A DNA stretch of 64,000 nucleotides from Reyranellaceae bacterium (GCA_022844045.1 JALHMM010000020.1:1-64000); one strand, 5' to 3'. Numbered from the stretch's first letter, positions 8,826 through 20,061 are shown. The notes: generated from the sequence alone by a model not told the origin. Program-made: numbers and translations.

Positions 8826-9224
8826 TCAGCGCGCGACAAAGCGTTGGATCCATGGAAACAACGCGAAGACCAGTTGCGCGGCGAGGCCGAGTTGCGCGCC
8901 CGGCGTCTGGTAGGTCGCCAGATGCTCCGCCACCGTTCGATCGAAGCCGAACACCGAGACGGCCAGCTCGCCCAGCATGAGCAGCGCGAAGGCAAGCGCG
9001 CCCATCACGAGACGCTCGGCCGTGCGCGGCGGCACGGCGAAGCGACGCACGAGCCACGCGCACGCCATCCATGACAGCGCGAGCATGACGGGCAGCTCGA
9101 TCAGCACGGCGTTGGTATCGCCCAGGCGCGGTATGACGACCAGCACGCGGACCGTGCCAAGCGCGAAGCCGAGCGCGAACGCGATCAAGAAGTAGAAGAA
9201 TCCGGCGCGAAGAGACGTTGCCAT
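8826..9224 (-). CDS. Small integral membrane protein, unknown function
   Basis: A 132-aa hydrophobic protein with four predicted membrane segments (about residues 5-25, 38-58, 70-92 and 110-128, by eye). Short charged loops such as RRFAVPPRTAER separate them. I do not recognise a named family or any catalytic motif. It is transcribed away from the Acg-like oxidoreductase gene, the two sharing a 112-bp divergent promoter region; GAGGGCGAG precedes the ATG. Confidence 0.75.
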   Translation of the reverse strand: MATSLRAGFFYFLIAFALGFALGTVRVLVVIPRLGDTNAVLIELPVMLALSWMACAWLVRRFAVPPRTAERLVMGALAFALLMLGELAVSVFGFDRTVAEHLATYQTPGAQLGLAAQLVFALFPWIQRFVAR

Positions 9225-9336
9225 CTCGCCCTCCTTCGCCGCGCGGATAGCACCCGCGACCAGGCGCGCGCTTAATGTAGATCAATGACCGCCACGCAGT
9301 GCCAACGGACATTGCCATGCACGGGAGACTCCGAAC

Positions 9337-10437
9337 ATGGCCCTGAACAGACGCATGACGCTTCTTGGCGGCGGCGGTGCCCTGCTTGCCGGCGGGGGCG
9401 CCGCGGCGATCAGCTTTCTGCGCATGGGCTCGAGCGAGGCGTACGCCGCGGCGGCGGCCACCTCGCGCACCACGCTGGGCGCGGACCCGGATCTGAAGGA
9501 GCTGGTGCGCTTCGCCACACTCGCCGCCAACGGCCACAACACGCAGCCGTGGCGCTTCCGCCTGTCGACGGGCCGCATCGACATCCTGCCGGACTTCACC
9601 CGCCGCACGCCGGTGGTCGATCCCGACGATCACCATCTGTATGCCAGCCTCGGCTGCGCCGCCGAGAACCTGTCGGTGGCGGGCACCGCCAGCGGCCGGC
9701 GGGGCACGCCGCGTTTCGAGGCGGCGGGCGACGGTTCCGTCGTGTTTGAATTCGGCCCGGGCCCGCGCGAGTCGTCCGCGCTGTTCCAGGCGATCCCGCG
9801 GCGGCAATCGACGCGCATGGACTACGACGGCAAGCCCGTCAGCGCCGAGGATCTGCGGATGCTCGCAAGCGCCGCCATGGTGCCCGGCGTCGATGTGGTG
9901 TTGATCACGGATCGCCCGCGGCTCGACCGGATGCGCGATCTCATCGTCGCGGGCAACACCGCGCAAGTCACCGACGCCGCTTTCGTGCGCGAGCTGAAGG
10001 ACTGGATTCGCTTCAATCCGCGCGACGCCCTGGCCAGGGGTGACGGGCTCTACGGCCCCTGCAGCGGCAACCCGACGCTGCCGGCATGGCTTGGTCCGTT
10101 CATGTTCGACATGGCGTTCAAGGCCGAAGCGGAAAACGAGAAGATCGCGCGCCAAATGCGGTCGTCCGCCGGCGTCGCCGTGTTCGTCGCCGCGGTCTCG
10201 GACCGCGATCACTGGGTACGAGCGGGTCAAGCGTGCCAACGCTTCGCGTTGCAGGCGACCGCGCTGGGACTGAAGCATGCCTTCCTGAACCAGCCAACCG
10301 AGGTGCCGCGCCTGCGGCCCGAACTCGCTTCCCTCGTCGGCCTGCCAGGGCGCCGGCCCAACATCGTCATGCGCTTCGGCTACGGCCCGACGATGCCGAT
10401 GTCGCCGCGCCGCCCGGTCGAGGCGGTGCTGGTCTGA
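9337..10437 (+). CDS. Acg-family FMN-binding oxidoreductase (nitroreductase fold), exported
   Basis: A 366-aa protein of the Acg-like nitroreductase group, identified by the conserved NGHNTQPWRF segment (about residues 63-72) that follows an N-terminal hydrophobic leader. The leader (MALNRRMTLLGGGGALLAGG) has a twin-arginine-like NRRMTLL and is compatible with Tat export of a folded flavoprotein. The family's founding member is mycobacterial Acg, which binds FMN but lacks classical nitroreductase activity; the physiological substrate is unknown. Start chosen after GGGAGA. Confidence 0.8.
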   Translation: MALNRRMTLLGGGGALLAGGGAAAISFLRMGSSEAYAAAAATSRTTLGADPDLKELVRFATLAANGHNTQPWRFRLSTGRIDILPDFTRRTPVVDPDDHHLYASLGCAAENLSVAGTASGRRGTPRFEAAGDGSVVFEFGPGPRESSALFQAIPRRQSTRMDYDGKPVSAEDLRMLASAAMVPGVDVVLITDRPRLDRMRDLIVAGNTAQVTDAAFVRELKDWIRFNPRDALARGDGLYGPCSGNPTLPAWLGPFMFDMAFKAEAENEKIARQMRSSAGVAVFVAAVSDRDHWVRAGQACQRFALQATALGLKHAFLNQPTEVPRLRPELASLVGLPGRRPNIVMRFGYGPTMPMSPRRPVEAVLV

Positions 10438-10506
10438 GCCAGCGGGCGTGATGGCGAACCGGCCGGCGTGGCCCTATGCTGCGGCGCATAAACCACGAGG
10501 CCCCGC

Positions 10507-11298
10507 ATGATCGTCGAGCAAATCTGGACCGCCAACGCCTATCGCAACTTCAACTACCTGATCGCCTGCCCCGAGACCGGCGAGGCGCTGGCGATCGACC
10601 CGCTCGATCACGCGAAGTGCCTGGCGAAAGCGAAGGAGAAGGGCTGGACCATCACCCAGATCCTCAACACGCACGAGCACGGCGATCACACCGGCGGCAA
10701 CCAGCAGGTGGTCGCCGCCACCGGCGCCAAGGTGCTGGCCCACGCCAACGCCAAGAGCAAGATCCCCGGCATGGATCGCGGGCTGGGCGCCGGCGACGTC
10801 ATCAAGGTCGGCCGCACGGTCGAGCTGGAGTGCATGGACACGCCCGGCCACACCATGTGCCATATCTGCCTGCGCAGCCACGGCGACAAGCCGGCGCTGT
10901 TCTGCGGCGACACGCTGTTCAACGCCGGCGCCGGCAACTGCCACAATGGCGGCCATCCCAACGAGCTCTACAACACCTTCGCCAACCAGCTCGACAAGCT
11001 GCCCGAGACCACGCTGATCTATCCCGGCCACGACTACATCGCCAACAACCTCGGCTTCACGCTCGACCGCGAGCCCGACAATGCCAGGGCCAAGGAATTG
11101 CTGCCGGCGATGAAGGCGCAGGATCCCAACAACCCGCTGGTCACCACGCTCAAGCTCGAGCGCGAGATCAACACCTTCTTCCGGCTCAGCAACCCCACGG
11201 TGATCGCGCGCCTGCGCGAGGCCTTCTCCGATCTGCCGGACAATCCCGATCGAAAGACGGTGTTCGTCAAGCTGCGCGAACTTAGGAACAAGTGGTGA
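10507..11298 (+). CDS. gloB: Hydroxyacylglutathione hydrolase (glyoxalase II)
   Basis: A 263-aa metallo-beta-lactamase-fold thioesterase that hydrolyses S-D-lactoylglutathione to D-lactate and glutathione, the second step of methylglyoxal detoxification. The binuclear metal motif THEHGDHTGG, then DTPGHTMCH, CGDTLF and PGHDY are all present. The C-terminal HAGH substrate-binding domain is recognisable by REINTFFRLSNP. Length matches the family. It runs into hutU convergently with only three bases between the stops. Confidence 0.93.
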   Translation: MIVEQIWTANAYRNFNYLIACPETGEALAIDPLDHAKCLAKAKEKGWTITQILNTHEHGDHTGGNQQVVAATGAKVLAHANAKSKIPGMDRGLGAGDVIKVGRTVELECMDTPGHTMCHICLRSHGDKPALFCGDTLFNAGAGNCHNGGHPNELYNTFANQLDKLPETTLIYPGHDYIANNLGFTLDREPDNARAKELLPAMKAQDPNNPLVTTLKLEREINTFFRLSNPTVIARLREAFSDLPDNPDRKTVFVKLRELRNKW

Positions 11299-11301
11299 GG
11301 C

Positions 11302-12959
<1,658 letters not shown>

Positions 12960-12963
<4 letters not shown>

Positions 12964-14507
12964 GGGACCTCCCTGGGATCGAGCGGTGGCAGGACGCCAT
13001 CACCGACGGCCCGGATAAGGGCGCCTTCGGCCACCAGCTTCGTCGCCGCCTGGATATCGGGATGAAAGTGACGATCGTCCTCGAGATGCGGCACGCGTGC
13101 GCGCAGCAGGCCGCGCACCGCCTCGAGCGGCGGGCTCGAGGCCAGCGGACGATGGAAGTCGCAGCCCTGCGCGGCGGCCAGCAGCTCGATGCCGACGATG
13201 GAGGCGGCGTTGGCCGCCATGTCGAGCAGGCGCCGCGCGCCATGCGCGGCCATCGAGACATGATCTTCCTGGTTGGCCGAGGTGGGGATCGAATCGACAC
13301 TGGCGGGATAGGCGCGCTGCTTGTTCTCCGACACCAGCGCCGCGGCCGTCACCTGCGGGATCATGAAGCCTGAGTTCAGCCCGGGTCGCGGCGTCAGGAA
13401 GGCGGGCAGGCCCGACAGCGCCGGATCGACCAACATGGCGATGCGCCGCTCGGCGAGTGAGCCGATCTCGCAGATCGCGAGCGCGATGATGTCGGCGGCG
13501 AAGGCTACCGGCTCGGCGTGGAAGTTACCGCCCGACAGGGCCTCGACCGTGTCGGCGAAGATCAGCGGGTTGTCGGTCACGCCATTGGCCTCGGTCTCCA
13601 GCGTGACGGCCGCCTGGCGCAGGATGTCGAGCGCCGCGCCCATCACCTGCGGCTGGCAGCGCAGGCAGTAGGGATCCTGGATGCGCTCATCGCCCACGAG
13701 GTGCGAGGCGCGGATGGCCGAGCCGGCCATCAGGCGGCGCAGTGAATCGGCGGCGGCGATCTGGCCGCGATGGCGACGCAAACGATGGATGCGCGGATCG
13801 AACGGCGCGTCCGAGCCGCGCGCCGCGTCGGTCGACAGCGCGCCGGTGATCAGCGCCGCACTAAAGACAGCCTCGGCCTCGAACAGGCCGGCGAGCGCAT
13901 AGGCCGTCGAGAACTGTGTGCCATTGAGCAACGCCAGCCCCTCCTTGGGTCCCAGGCGCAACGGCGCGAGCCCGGCGCGCGCCAGCGCTTCTGTCGCAGG
14001 CACGACCGCGCCATCGACGATGAAGGCGCCGACGCCGATCATCGCCGCGCTCATATGCGCCAGCGGCGCAAGATCGCCCGACGCGCCGACCGAGCCCTGG
14101 CACGGCACGACGGGCGTGAGCCCTTTCACGAGCAGCGCCTCGAGCAATCTCACCGTCTCCTCCCGCACACCCGAGGCGCCCTGCGCCAGGCTGGCGAGCT
14201 TCAGCGCCATCATCAGACGCGCAACGGCCACGGGCATCGGCGCGCCGACACCGGCGGCGTGCGACAGCACGATGTTGCGTTGCAGGGTCTCGAGGTCGGC
14301 GGCCTCGATGCGCACGTTGGCGAGCTTTCCGAAGCCGGTGTTGATGCCATAGACCGGCGCGCCCTTGGCGACGATGGCCGACACAGTGCGCGCCGATAGC
14401 GCGATGGCGTCGAAGGCGGCGGGCGCGAGCGACACCGAGGCGCCGCGATAGATCGCGCGCCAGCTGGCCAGCGGAACCGCGCCGGGCGACATCACGATCT
14501 CAGCCAT
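12960..14507 (-). CDS. hutH: Histidine ammonia-lyase
   Basis: A 515-aa enzyme that deaminates L-histidine to urocanate. Its electrophilic MIO cofactor forms autocatalytically from Ala142-Ser143-Gly144 in [12 protein letters not shown], and the residue numbers match the Pseudomonas enzyme when the ATG at 14507 is used. That start is also supported by GGAGGAG immediately upstream; the ATG at 14519 lies ahead of this site. The gene heads a hutH-hutU operon, and its promoter region contains a palindromic repeat and faces hutC. Confidence 0.96.
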
Positions 14508-14560
14508 GCGCTCCTCCATTGCCCGCCAGGGTCATCGCATGTGGCCCTGGTACGACCCGA

Positions 14561-14686
14561 CCTCATGCTGAGGAGGCCGCGCTTGCGGCCGTCTCGAAGC
14601 ATGGGCCACACGCACCGAGCCTGTTGCCCACCCTTCGAGACGCGCCCGTTGGGCGCTCCTCAGGGTGAGGTCGAGGCCTCATGCGA
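14561..14686. repeat. Imperfect palindromic repeat, family A, copy 1
   Basis: A 126-bp element beginning CCTCATGCTGAGGAGGCCG and ending CTCCTCAGGGTGAGG plus a tail. The ends form a 15-bp inverted repeat with 13 matches, and a nested pair (GTCTCGAAGCATGGG / CCCACCCTTCGAGAC) allows a long hairpin. A closely similar copy of the same length lies at 44501-44626. Such elements are common intergenic repeats in alphaproteobacteria. This copy separates hutH from hutC. Confidence 0.85.
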
Positions 14687-14710
14687 TCCTCTCCATTGCC
14701 TATAGGTGAT

Positions 14711-14728
14711 ATTATGTCTATACATAAT
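14711..14728. promoter_or_regulatory. HutC operator
   Basis: ATTATGT-CTAT-ACATAAT is a perfect 7+7 bp palindrome around GTCTATAC, the GTnTAnAC core expected for GntR/HutC-family repressors. It overlaps the chosen hutC start codon and lies 204 bp from hutH. Binding would plausibly repress hutC itself and, through the shared region, hutHU until urocanate accumulates. Confidence 0.75.
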
Positions 14729-15445
14729 CATATGTCCAGTGCCTCTCTTCACCAGCGAATTCTTGGCGACATCGAGGGCCGCATCCTGTCGGGCGCCTTG
14801 CCGCCCGGCGCACGCATTCCGACCGAGCAGGAACTCGCGGCGGCGTATGACTGTTCGCGCATGACAGTCAGCAAGGTCCTGACGATGCTGGCCAATGCCG
14901 GCCTCGTCGAACGGCGCCGCAAGGCCGGTACCTTCGTGCGCCAGCCAAGCTCGCAGGCCGCGATCCTCGAGATCCACGACATCAAGGCCGAGGTGCTGGC
15001 GCTCGGACAGGCCTATCGCTTCGAGATGATGCGCCGGGCGACGCGCAGCGGCGGTGGCGGCGATCGCGATTTCCTGGGAGGGCGCGGCAGCGGACGCCTG
15101 TTGGATATCACCGGCCGCCATTTCGCCGGACGCAAGGTGTTCTGCCTCGAAGAACGTCAGATCAATCTCAAGGCGGTGCCGCAGGCCGAGATGGAGGACT
15201 TCGTCGACGTGTCGCCGGGCCGCTGGCTGCTCGACACGGTGCCGTGGACGGAAGCCGAGCATCGCATCCACGCCGCGGGTGCTACCCGCGCCGAAGCGCG
15301 CGCCCTTGCGGCCGACATCGGCACGCCCTGTCTCGTCGTCGAGCGCCGCACGTGGCGCGGCAAGACACCGATCACGCTGGTTCGCCTGCTGTATCCGGGC
15401 GATGCGCATCGGCTCGTGGCCCACTTCAAACCGCTGCGGACGTAA
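14714..15445 (+). CDS. hutC: Histidine utilisation repressor, GntR/HutC family
   Basis: A 243-aa transcription factor. The N-terminal winged helix-turn-helix is seen in IPTEQELAAAYDCSRMTVSKVLTML, followed by GLVERRRKAGTFV and a C-terminal UTRA ligand-binding domain ending LVRLLYPGDAHRLVAHF. In this family urocanate is the inducer. The start is not certain: ATG 14714 has AGGTGA four bases upstream, whereas ATG 14732 (MSSASLHQRI) aligns better with other HutC proteins but has no ribosome site. The operator overlaps this start region, implying autoregulation. Confidence 0.9.
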   Translation: MSIHNHMSSASLHQRILGDIEGRILSGALPPGARIPTEQELAAAYDCSRMTVSKVLTMLANAGLVERRRKAGTFVRQPSSQAAILEIHDIKAEVLALGQAYRFEMMRRATRSGGGGDRDFLGGRGSGRLLDITGRHFAGRKVFCLEERQINLKAVPQAEMEDFVDVSPGRWLLDTVPWTEAEHRIHAAGATRAEARALAADIGTPCLVVERRTWRGKTPITLVRLLYPGDAHRLVAHFKPLRT

Positions 15446-15535
15446 GACCTTCGACGCGGATTTCCTCCGGATTTCACGTTCGTTCGCGGCTGGCGGGCAT
15501 AGGCTTCCGGTGGCAACAACCGGGAGGAAGCAACC

Positions 15536-16744
15536 ATGACGCAGCAGCAGACCCGCCGCAGCGTGGTCACGGCCCTGGGCGCAGTCGCCCTCGCGGCACC
15601 CGTGATCGCGCGAGCGCAGACATCGCCGGCACCCGCGCCCGCTGTCGCCGCGCCGGCCAGCACGATCACCCAGCCGCCGCGCGATTTCGGTCCCGGCGGC
15701 GCGCCGACGACCTACTTCCGTGATCCCGACATGATCACCGTCGATCCGGCGTTCAACGGCATCACCCAACCCAACGCCGCCATCGTGCGGCTATGGACCG
15801 GCGCGCTGTGGTCGGAAGGCCCGGCGTGGAACGCGCAGGGTCGCTATCTGCTGTGGAGCGACATCCCCAACAACCGCCAGATGCGCTGGCTGGAGGATGA
15901 CGGCCATGTCAGCGTCTTCCGTCTGCCGTCGAACAACAGCAACGGCAACACCTTCGACTTCCAGGGCCGTCAGCTGTCCTGCGAGCACCTGACGCGTCGC
16001 GTCGTGCGCTACGAGCTCGACGGCTCGGTCACGGTGCTGGCCGACAACTACCAGGGCAAGCGGTTCAATTCACCCAACGACGTGGTGCCGCATCCCGATG
16101 GCAGCTACTGGTTCACCGATCCGCCGTATGGCGGCCAGCTCTACGAAGGCACACCGGATACGCCGGGCGGACCGAGCAACGCGCGGGGCAAGCTGAAGCC
16201 GACCTTGGGCCAGCCGCCGGGCATGGGCTCGACGCGCCGCGAGCTGCCGACCAATTGCTACCGCATCGATCCCGGCGGTCGCGTCGACCTGGTGCTCACC
16301 GAGGAGCAGGTGCCCGATCCCAACGGCCTGTGCTTCTCGCCCGACTTCACCAAGCTCTACGTCGCCAGCACCGGCAAGGGACCGGGCGACACCGGTCCCG
16401 GCGGCAAAGGCGACATCCACGTCTTCGATGTCGGCGCCGACAACAAGCTGAGCGGCGGCAAGCTGTTCAGCGACTGCATGGTCGACGGCATCAAGTGCGG
16501 TCCCGACGGACTGCGCTGCGACGTCGACGGCAATGTCTGGTGCTCCAGCAATGCCGGACGCAATCTCGGCTACAGCGGTGTCGTCGTGCGCGCGCCCGAC
16601 GGCAAGCTGCTGGGCCGCATCCGCCTGCCCGAGGTCTGCGGCAACATCTGCTTCGGCGGACCCAAGCGCAACCGGCTGTTCATGGCGGCGAGCCAGTCGC
16701 TCTACGCCGTCTACGTCGGCACGCAAGGCGCCGCGCCGGGCTAA
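15536..16744 (+). CDS. Exported SMP-30/gluconolactonase/LRE family protein
   Basis: A 402-aa beta-propeller lactonase-type protein. The N-terminus has TRRSVVTALGAVALA...ARAQ, a Tat-like signal with an Ala-x-Ala cleavage region, then a Pro/Ala-rich linker. Family segments are LWSEGPAWNAQGRYLLWSD, FNSPNDVVPHPDGSYWFTDPPYG, VPDPNGLCFSPD and DGLRCDVDGNVW, which supply the metal-binding Glu, Asn and Asp of gluconolactonases. The sugar lactone or other substrate is unknown. GGGAGGAAGCAACC precedes the ATG. Confidence 0.88.
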   Translation: MTQQQTRRSVVTALGAVALAAPVIARAQTSPAPAPAVAAPASTITQPPRDFGPGGAPTTYFRDPDMITVDPAFNGITQPNAAIVRLWTGALWSEGPAWNAQGRYLLWSDIPNNRQMRWLEDDGHVSVFRLPSNNSNGNTFDFQGRQLSCEHLTRRVVRYELDGSVTVLADNYQGKRFNSPNDVVPHPDGSYWFTDPPYGGQLYEGTPDTPGGPSNARGKLKPTLGQPPGMGSTRRELPTNCYRIDPGGRVDLVLTEEQVPDPNGLCFSPDFTKLYVASTGKGPGDTGPGGKGDIHVFDVGADNKLSGGKLFSDCMVDGIKCGPDGLRCDVDGNVWCSSNAGRNLGYSGVVVRAPDGKLLGRIRLPEVCGNICFGGPKRNRLFMAASQSLYAVYVGTQGAAPG

Positions 16745-16850
16745 CCGCTTCCTCCGGCGCCAGGGCGATCGCAGATTTACTGGGCCTGCTCGCGGTATGG
16801 GGCGCGAGCCTGGCGCACGGCGCGCATTTCGACGTGGACGCGGCGTGCGG

Positions 16851-18911
16851 TCAGGCCTGTCGCGGGGCTTGCTCGCTCGTGTGACGCACCGGAAAAACAA
16901 TGCTGAAAGTGAACCCCTGGTGCGCGTAGTCGGCGGTCACGACCGCCTCGAGCTGCGCGGCGCTGGCCTCGATGAGCTGGGAGCCGAATCCACGCCGCGC
17001 CGGCTGGGCGGCCGGCGGGCCGCCATGCTCCTCCCATCGCAAGGTGACCTCTGACCCGTCGGCAGTCTCCGCGAGAGTCCATTCGATCGACACGCCGCCG
17101 CCCGTCCTCGACAGGGCGCCATGCTTCAGCGCGTTGGTAAGCAGTTCGTGCAGCACGAGCGCCAGGGTGATCGAGATTTCGCCGGGCAAGTCGACGGGCG
17201 GGCCGGCGGCCTTGACCTGGCCGATATCGCCGACAAATGGCTTGATCGTCGCGCGGACGATCTCGCCGAGCGGTACGCCCTGCCAGGAACGCTCGGCCAG
17301 CAGTCCATGAACGCTGGCTAGCGAGGCCAGCCGGGCGGAGAAGACTTTCTCGAACTCCTGCGGGTTGGGCGTGTTGCGCAAGGTCTGCCGGGCGATCGAC
17401 TGGACCACGGCCAGGGTGTTCTTGATGCGATGGTTGAGCTCGCCGATCAGCATCTGCTGTCGTTCCTCGCCCTGCTTGAGCGGCGTGATGTCGATCAGGA
17501 CGCCGATCACTCTCACGACGGCGCCGGCTGCGTCCTTGACGGCTCGCCCCCGATCCATCACCCAGCTCACCGCGCCGTCGCCGCGCACGATGCGGAATTC
17601 CAACTCGTACTGATCGTGTTCGCCCCGCAGAATGGCGCCCATCGCGGCAGAGACGCGCTCGCGATCGTGCCAGTGCATGAAGCTTTTCGCCCGTTCGAGC
17701 GTGACGTCTCCATCGACATCGGTACCGAGAATTTTACGCAACTGCGGGGACCAGTTCACCACGCCCCGCCGCACGTCGAAGTCGTGCATGCCGAAGGCGG
17801 CGGCGTCGGCGGCGTCGCGCAGCCGACGTTCGCTCTCGCGCAGCTGGTTGGTGCGTTGCTCGAGGTCGTCCTGCGCCTGGCGCAAGGCGGCGGTGACCAC
17901 TCTCGCCTCGGTCAGGAAGAACGACGGCGTCCGGTTGATCCGATCGCCCCGCCCAAGCGCCGTCACGAACGAGGCCACGTCGGCCAGAGGCCGCGTCAAG
18001 GCGCGACCGAAGAGGATCCCCAGGCCGATCGCCAGCATCACCGCGCCGATGCCGACCCCGGACCACAGCCAGAGCGTTTTTCGCAGCGCGTCGTTGACTT
18101 CGGCGAGCGGGGCGTTCACCGCCACCTGCCAGCCCGAGATGGTCGAAACCGCGATGGCGCGTAGCACCTTCTCGTCGTCCATGTTCGTCGTGCTGAAGAT
18201 CCTGCTGGGCGGATTTCTCAAGCGATCCGGCAAAGTCCGACCGACGAAGCGCTCGCTATCGCGCGAACGGGCCAACACCACGCCTCGACGATCGGTGATC
18301 GTCGACGTCCAGCCTGGAGCCAGCCGCTGCGCCGCGAGTACGCCAATCAGGTCCTGGGCGTGGAAACCCAGGACCAGGACATACTTGACCTCGCCGCGTT
18401 CGTTCAGGATCGGCAGATTGACGTTGAAGACCGGCCTTCGCGTGACCAGGCTGATGAAGAGGTCGGAGACCTGGGACTTCTTGGTTTCGATCGCCCTGAG
18501 CGCGGTGGGTGGGTCGCCGGTGCGCGTCGGGGCCGACCCGTAAGGGACGAAAGTGTTGAGGATCTGCCGAAGGTCGGGGGCGACGAGAATGACGAACGCC
18601 TGATCCTCCATAGCCAACTTCGCCTGCTCGTGGAACGCCTCGTACTTGCTCTCGGTCAGCAGCGGCGAGGTCGCCAGGGTGCGCAGGATGGTGATACGCC
18701 GGTCGATATCGCGATCGACGTCCGCGGCCAGCGCGTCGGCGACCTGCAGCATGTAGGATTCCAGCTTCTGGCGCTCGAGCGAGAACGAGCGGTCGATCAT
18801 GACGCCGAGCGCGATCAGGAACGGCAGCATGATCGCCGCGCCATAAGCGATCAGATGGGCGGCGGCGGAGAACGACGCGCGGCTGCGTTGGCTCGGCTGC
18901 AGGCCGGCCAT
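16851..18911 (-). CDS. HWE-family sensor histidine kinase with Cache-type sensor and PAS domain
   Basis: A 686-aa membrane kinase. Order: membrane helix (about 18-40), a large periplasmic double-Cache-like sensor (about 45-280), a second helix (about 283-305), a HAMP-like linker, a PAS domain with PAC ending VIGVLIDIT (about 365-485), then the catalytic part. The phosphoacceptor segment is ELNHRIKNTLAVVQSIARQTLR, the N-box is HELLTNALKHGA, and the HWE-type WxE is in RWEEHGG. HWE kinases often feed PhyR-type stress pathways. It overlaps by one base the upstream receiver gene and is presumably co-transcribed with it. Confidence 0.9.
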   Translation of the reverse strand: MAGLQPSQRSRASFSAAAHLIAYGAAIMLPFLIALGVMIDRSFSLERQKLESYMLQVADALAADVDRDIDRRITILRTLATSPLLTESKYEAFHEQAKLAMEDQAFVILVAPDLRQILNTFVPYGSAPTRTGDPPTALRAIETKKSQVSDLFISLVTRRPVFNVNLPILNERGEVKYVLVLGFHAQDLIGVLAAQRLAPGWTSTITDRRGVVLARSRDSERFVGRTLPDRLRNPPSRIFSTTNMDDEKVLRAIAVSTISGWQVAVNAPLAEVNDALRKTLWLWSGVGIGAVMLAIGLGILFGRALTRPLADVASFVTALGRGDRINRTPSFFLTEARVVTAALRQAQDDLEQRTNQLRESERRLRDAADAAAFGMHDFDVRRGVVNWSPQLRKILGTDVDGDVTLERAKSFMHWHDRERVSAAMGAILRGEHDQYELEFRIVRGDGAVSWVMDRGRAVKDAAGAVVRVIGVLIDITPLKQGEERQQMLIGELNHRIKNTLAVVQSIARQTLRNTPNPQEFEKVFSARLASLASVHGLLAERSWQGVPLGEIVRATIKPFVGDIGQVKAAGPPVDLPGEISITLALVLHELLTNALKHGALSRTGGGVSIEWTLAETADGSEVTLRWEEHGGPPAAQPARRGFGSQLIEASAAQLEAVVTADYAHQGFTFSIVFPVRHTSEQAPRQA

Positions 18912-19279
18912 CAGTCGGGGCGCTGGGCGATGGCCTGCTCCAAGCCGGCGCGCAGCTGGGCGAGATGGTACGGCTTGGACACGACCGGCGCGGCGGCGTG
19001 ACGTCCGGGCATCGAGGGCTGGCCGTAGCCAGTCGTGAAGACGAACGGAATGCCGCGCGCGGCGAGGATGTCGGCGACCGGATCGCTGCGTTCGCCGCGC
19101 AGATTGACGTCGAGCACCGCGACGTCGATGTCGAGATCGTGCGCCATCGCCAAGCCGCTCTTGAGGGACGCCGCGCTGCCGGCCAGCCGGCAGCCCAACT
19201 CTTCGAGCATGTCGGTGAGCGTCATCATGAGGAGCGCCTCATCCTCGACCAGCAGAACGCGCGCGTTCGTCAACATCAT
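18911..19279 (-). CDS. Single-domain response regulator (FATGUY-like receiver)
   Basis: A 122-aa stand-alone receiver with no output domain. It has the acidic pocket VEDEALL, the phosphorylated Asp in VAVLDVNLRG, the switch residues in FVFTTGYG and the conserved Lys in VSKPYH. The PFVFTTGYG string resembles the FATGUY class of single-domain regulators that act as phosphate sinks or relays beside HWE/HisKA_2 kinases in the general stress response. It precedes the HWE kinase (TGATG overlap), which makes it that kinase's likely partner. Confidence 0.88.
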   Translation of the reverse strand: MMLTNARVLLVEDEALLMMTLTDMLEELGCRLAGSAASLKSGLAMAHDLDIDVAVLDVNLRGERSDPVADILAARGIPFVFTTGYGQPSMPGRHAAAPVVSKPYHLAQLRAGLEQAIAQRPD

Positions 19280-19653
19280 GCGATTCCCGGATTTTCAGCC
19301 CCATCTCGCTCGGGCCACTGGCCTGCCATTTCTAGCCCAAGCGGCGACGTCCGCCTAGCAGCGATGCGCGGCGGCTGACGCGGCGACGGGCAATCCGGAG
19401 TTGTATGCCAGCGTGTGACCACGGCATTGGAAATCGGCCTTTTAGCCGACTCCATGGCGAACCAGTTCTGAGGGATGTTCCCGTCGGCGACGAGTTGGCC
19501 AGGCGCCGCGCTGTCCTCCGCGTTCAGCTCAATGCTTTTCGAACGCTCACTCAAGTCCCCAGAGAATAGCATCCGCTTTCCGTGGCCCCCAAGACCCCTC
19601 GCTACGCTGCTCGGGGTAACAATCGTGGCTCACACTCCAGCGATAGTTGGCAC
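19280..19653. other. 374-bp intergenic region, nothing recognised
   Basis: No convincing gene is seen. The only ORF of note (19276-19572, minus) has no recognisable motif and overlaps the receiver gene start. A small perfect hairpin TCGGC-CTTTTA-GCCGA occurs near 19440. The region must contain the promoter of the receiver/HWE kinase operon, but no exact GGAAC/CGTT pair is present in it. Confidence 0.5.
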
Positions 19654-20061
19654 CTAGTTCGGCTCAAGTCCGCGAGCCGGGGTCGCCATCAGCAGGTCGC
19701 GTACGAGTTGGCAGGCGATCTCCGGCCGCATGCGCACGCCGATGACGTCGCCGGCGTCGCTGACCAGCGCGCCGAAGATCGAATCATCGGCGGGGTTCAC
19801 CTGGAAGGCGGCCGACGACACGTCGACCGGCTGGCAGTTGACGGTTCGCGCTTCGGCGTCCGGAGCGCCGGGCTCGGCGCCCTGTCGCTTGACCATCTCG
19901 TTCGCCGCTTCGCAGAGCCGCGAGATGAAGGAGGTGAACTCGCTGAAGTCCGCCACGCACTCCATGACATGCTGCTTCTGGTCGATGAAAACCATCTGAC
20001 AGCGCGATCCGTCTTCGCTCATGGCGAGACGGAACAGGGCGACTTGCGAGGGGATATCCAT
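19654..20061 (-). CDS. Hypothetical protein, 135 aa
   Basis: A soluble protein of unknown function. The start at 20061 (MDIPSQVALFRLAMSEDG) is chosen because GGAGG lies seven bases upstream; the longer ORF to 20184 has no such site. It is not membrane-spanning and has no signal peptide. The C-terminal half (FGALVSDAGDVIGVRMRPEIACQLVRDLL) looks like a small alpha/beta fold. It sits among stress-response genes, but no EcfG-type promoter was found for it. Confidence 0.65.
   Translation of the reverse strand: MDIPSQVALFRLAMSEDGSRCQMVFIDQKQHVMECVADFSEFTSFISRLCEAANEMVKRQGAEPGAPDAEARTVNCQPVDVSSAAFQVNPADDSIFGALVSDAGDVIGVRMRPEIACQLVRDLLMATPARGLEPN

Noticed and set aside
19276-19572. 98-aa minus-strand ORF in the receiver upstream region
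   Set aside because: It overlaps the receiver gene start, has no ribosome site and no recognisable fold.
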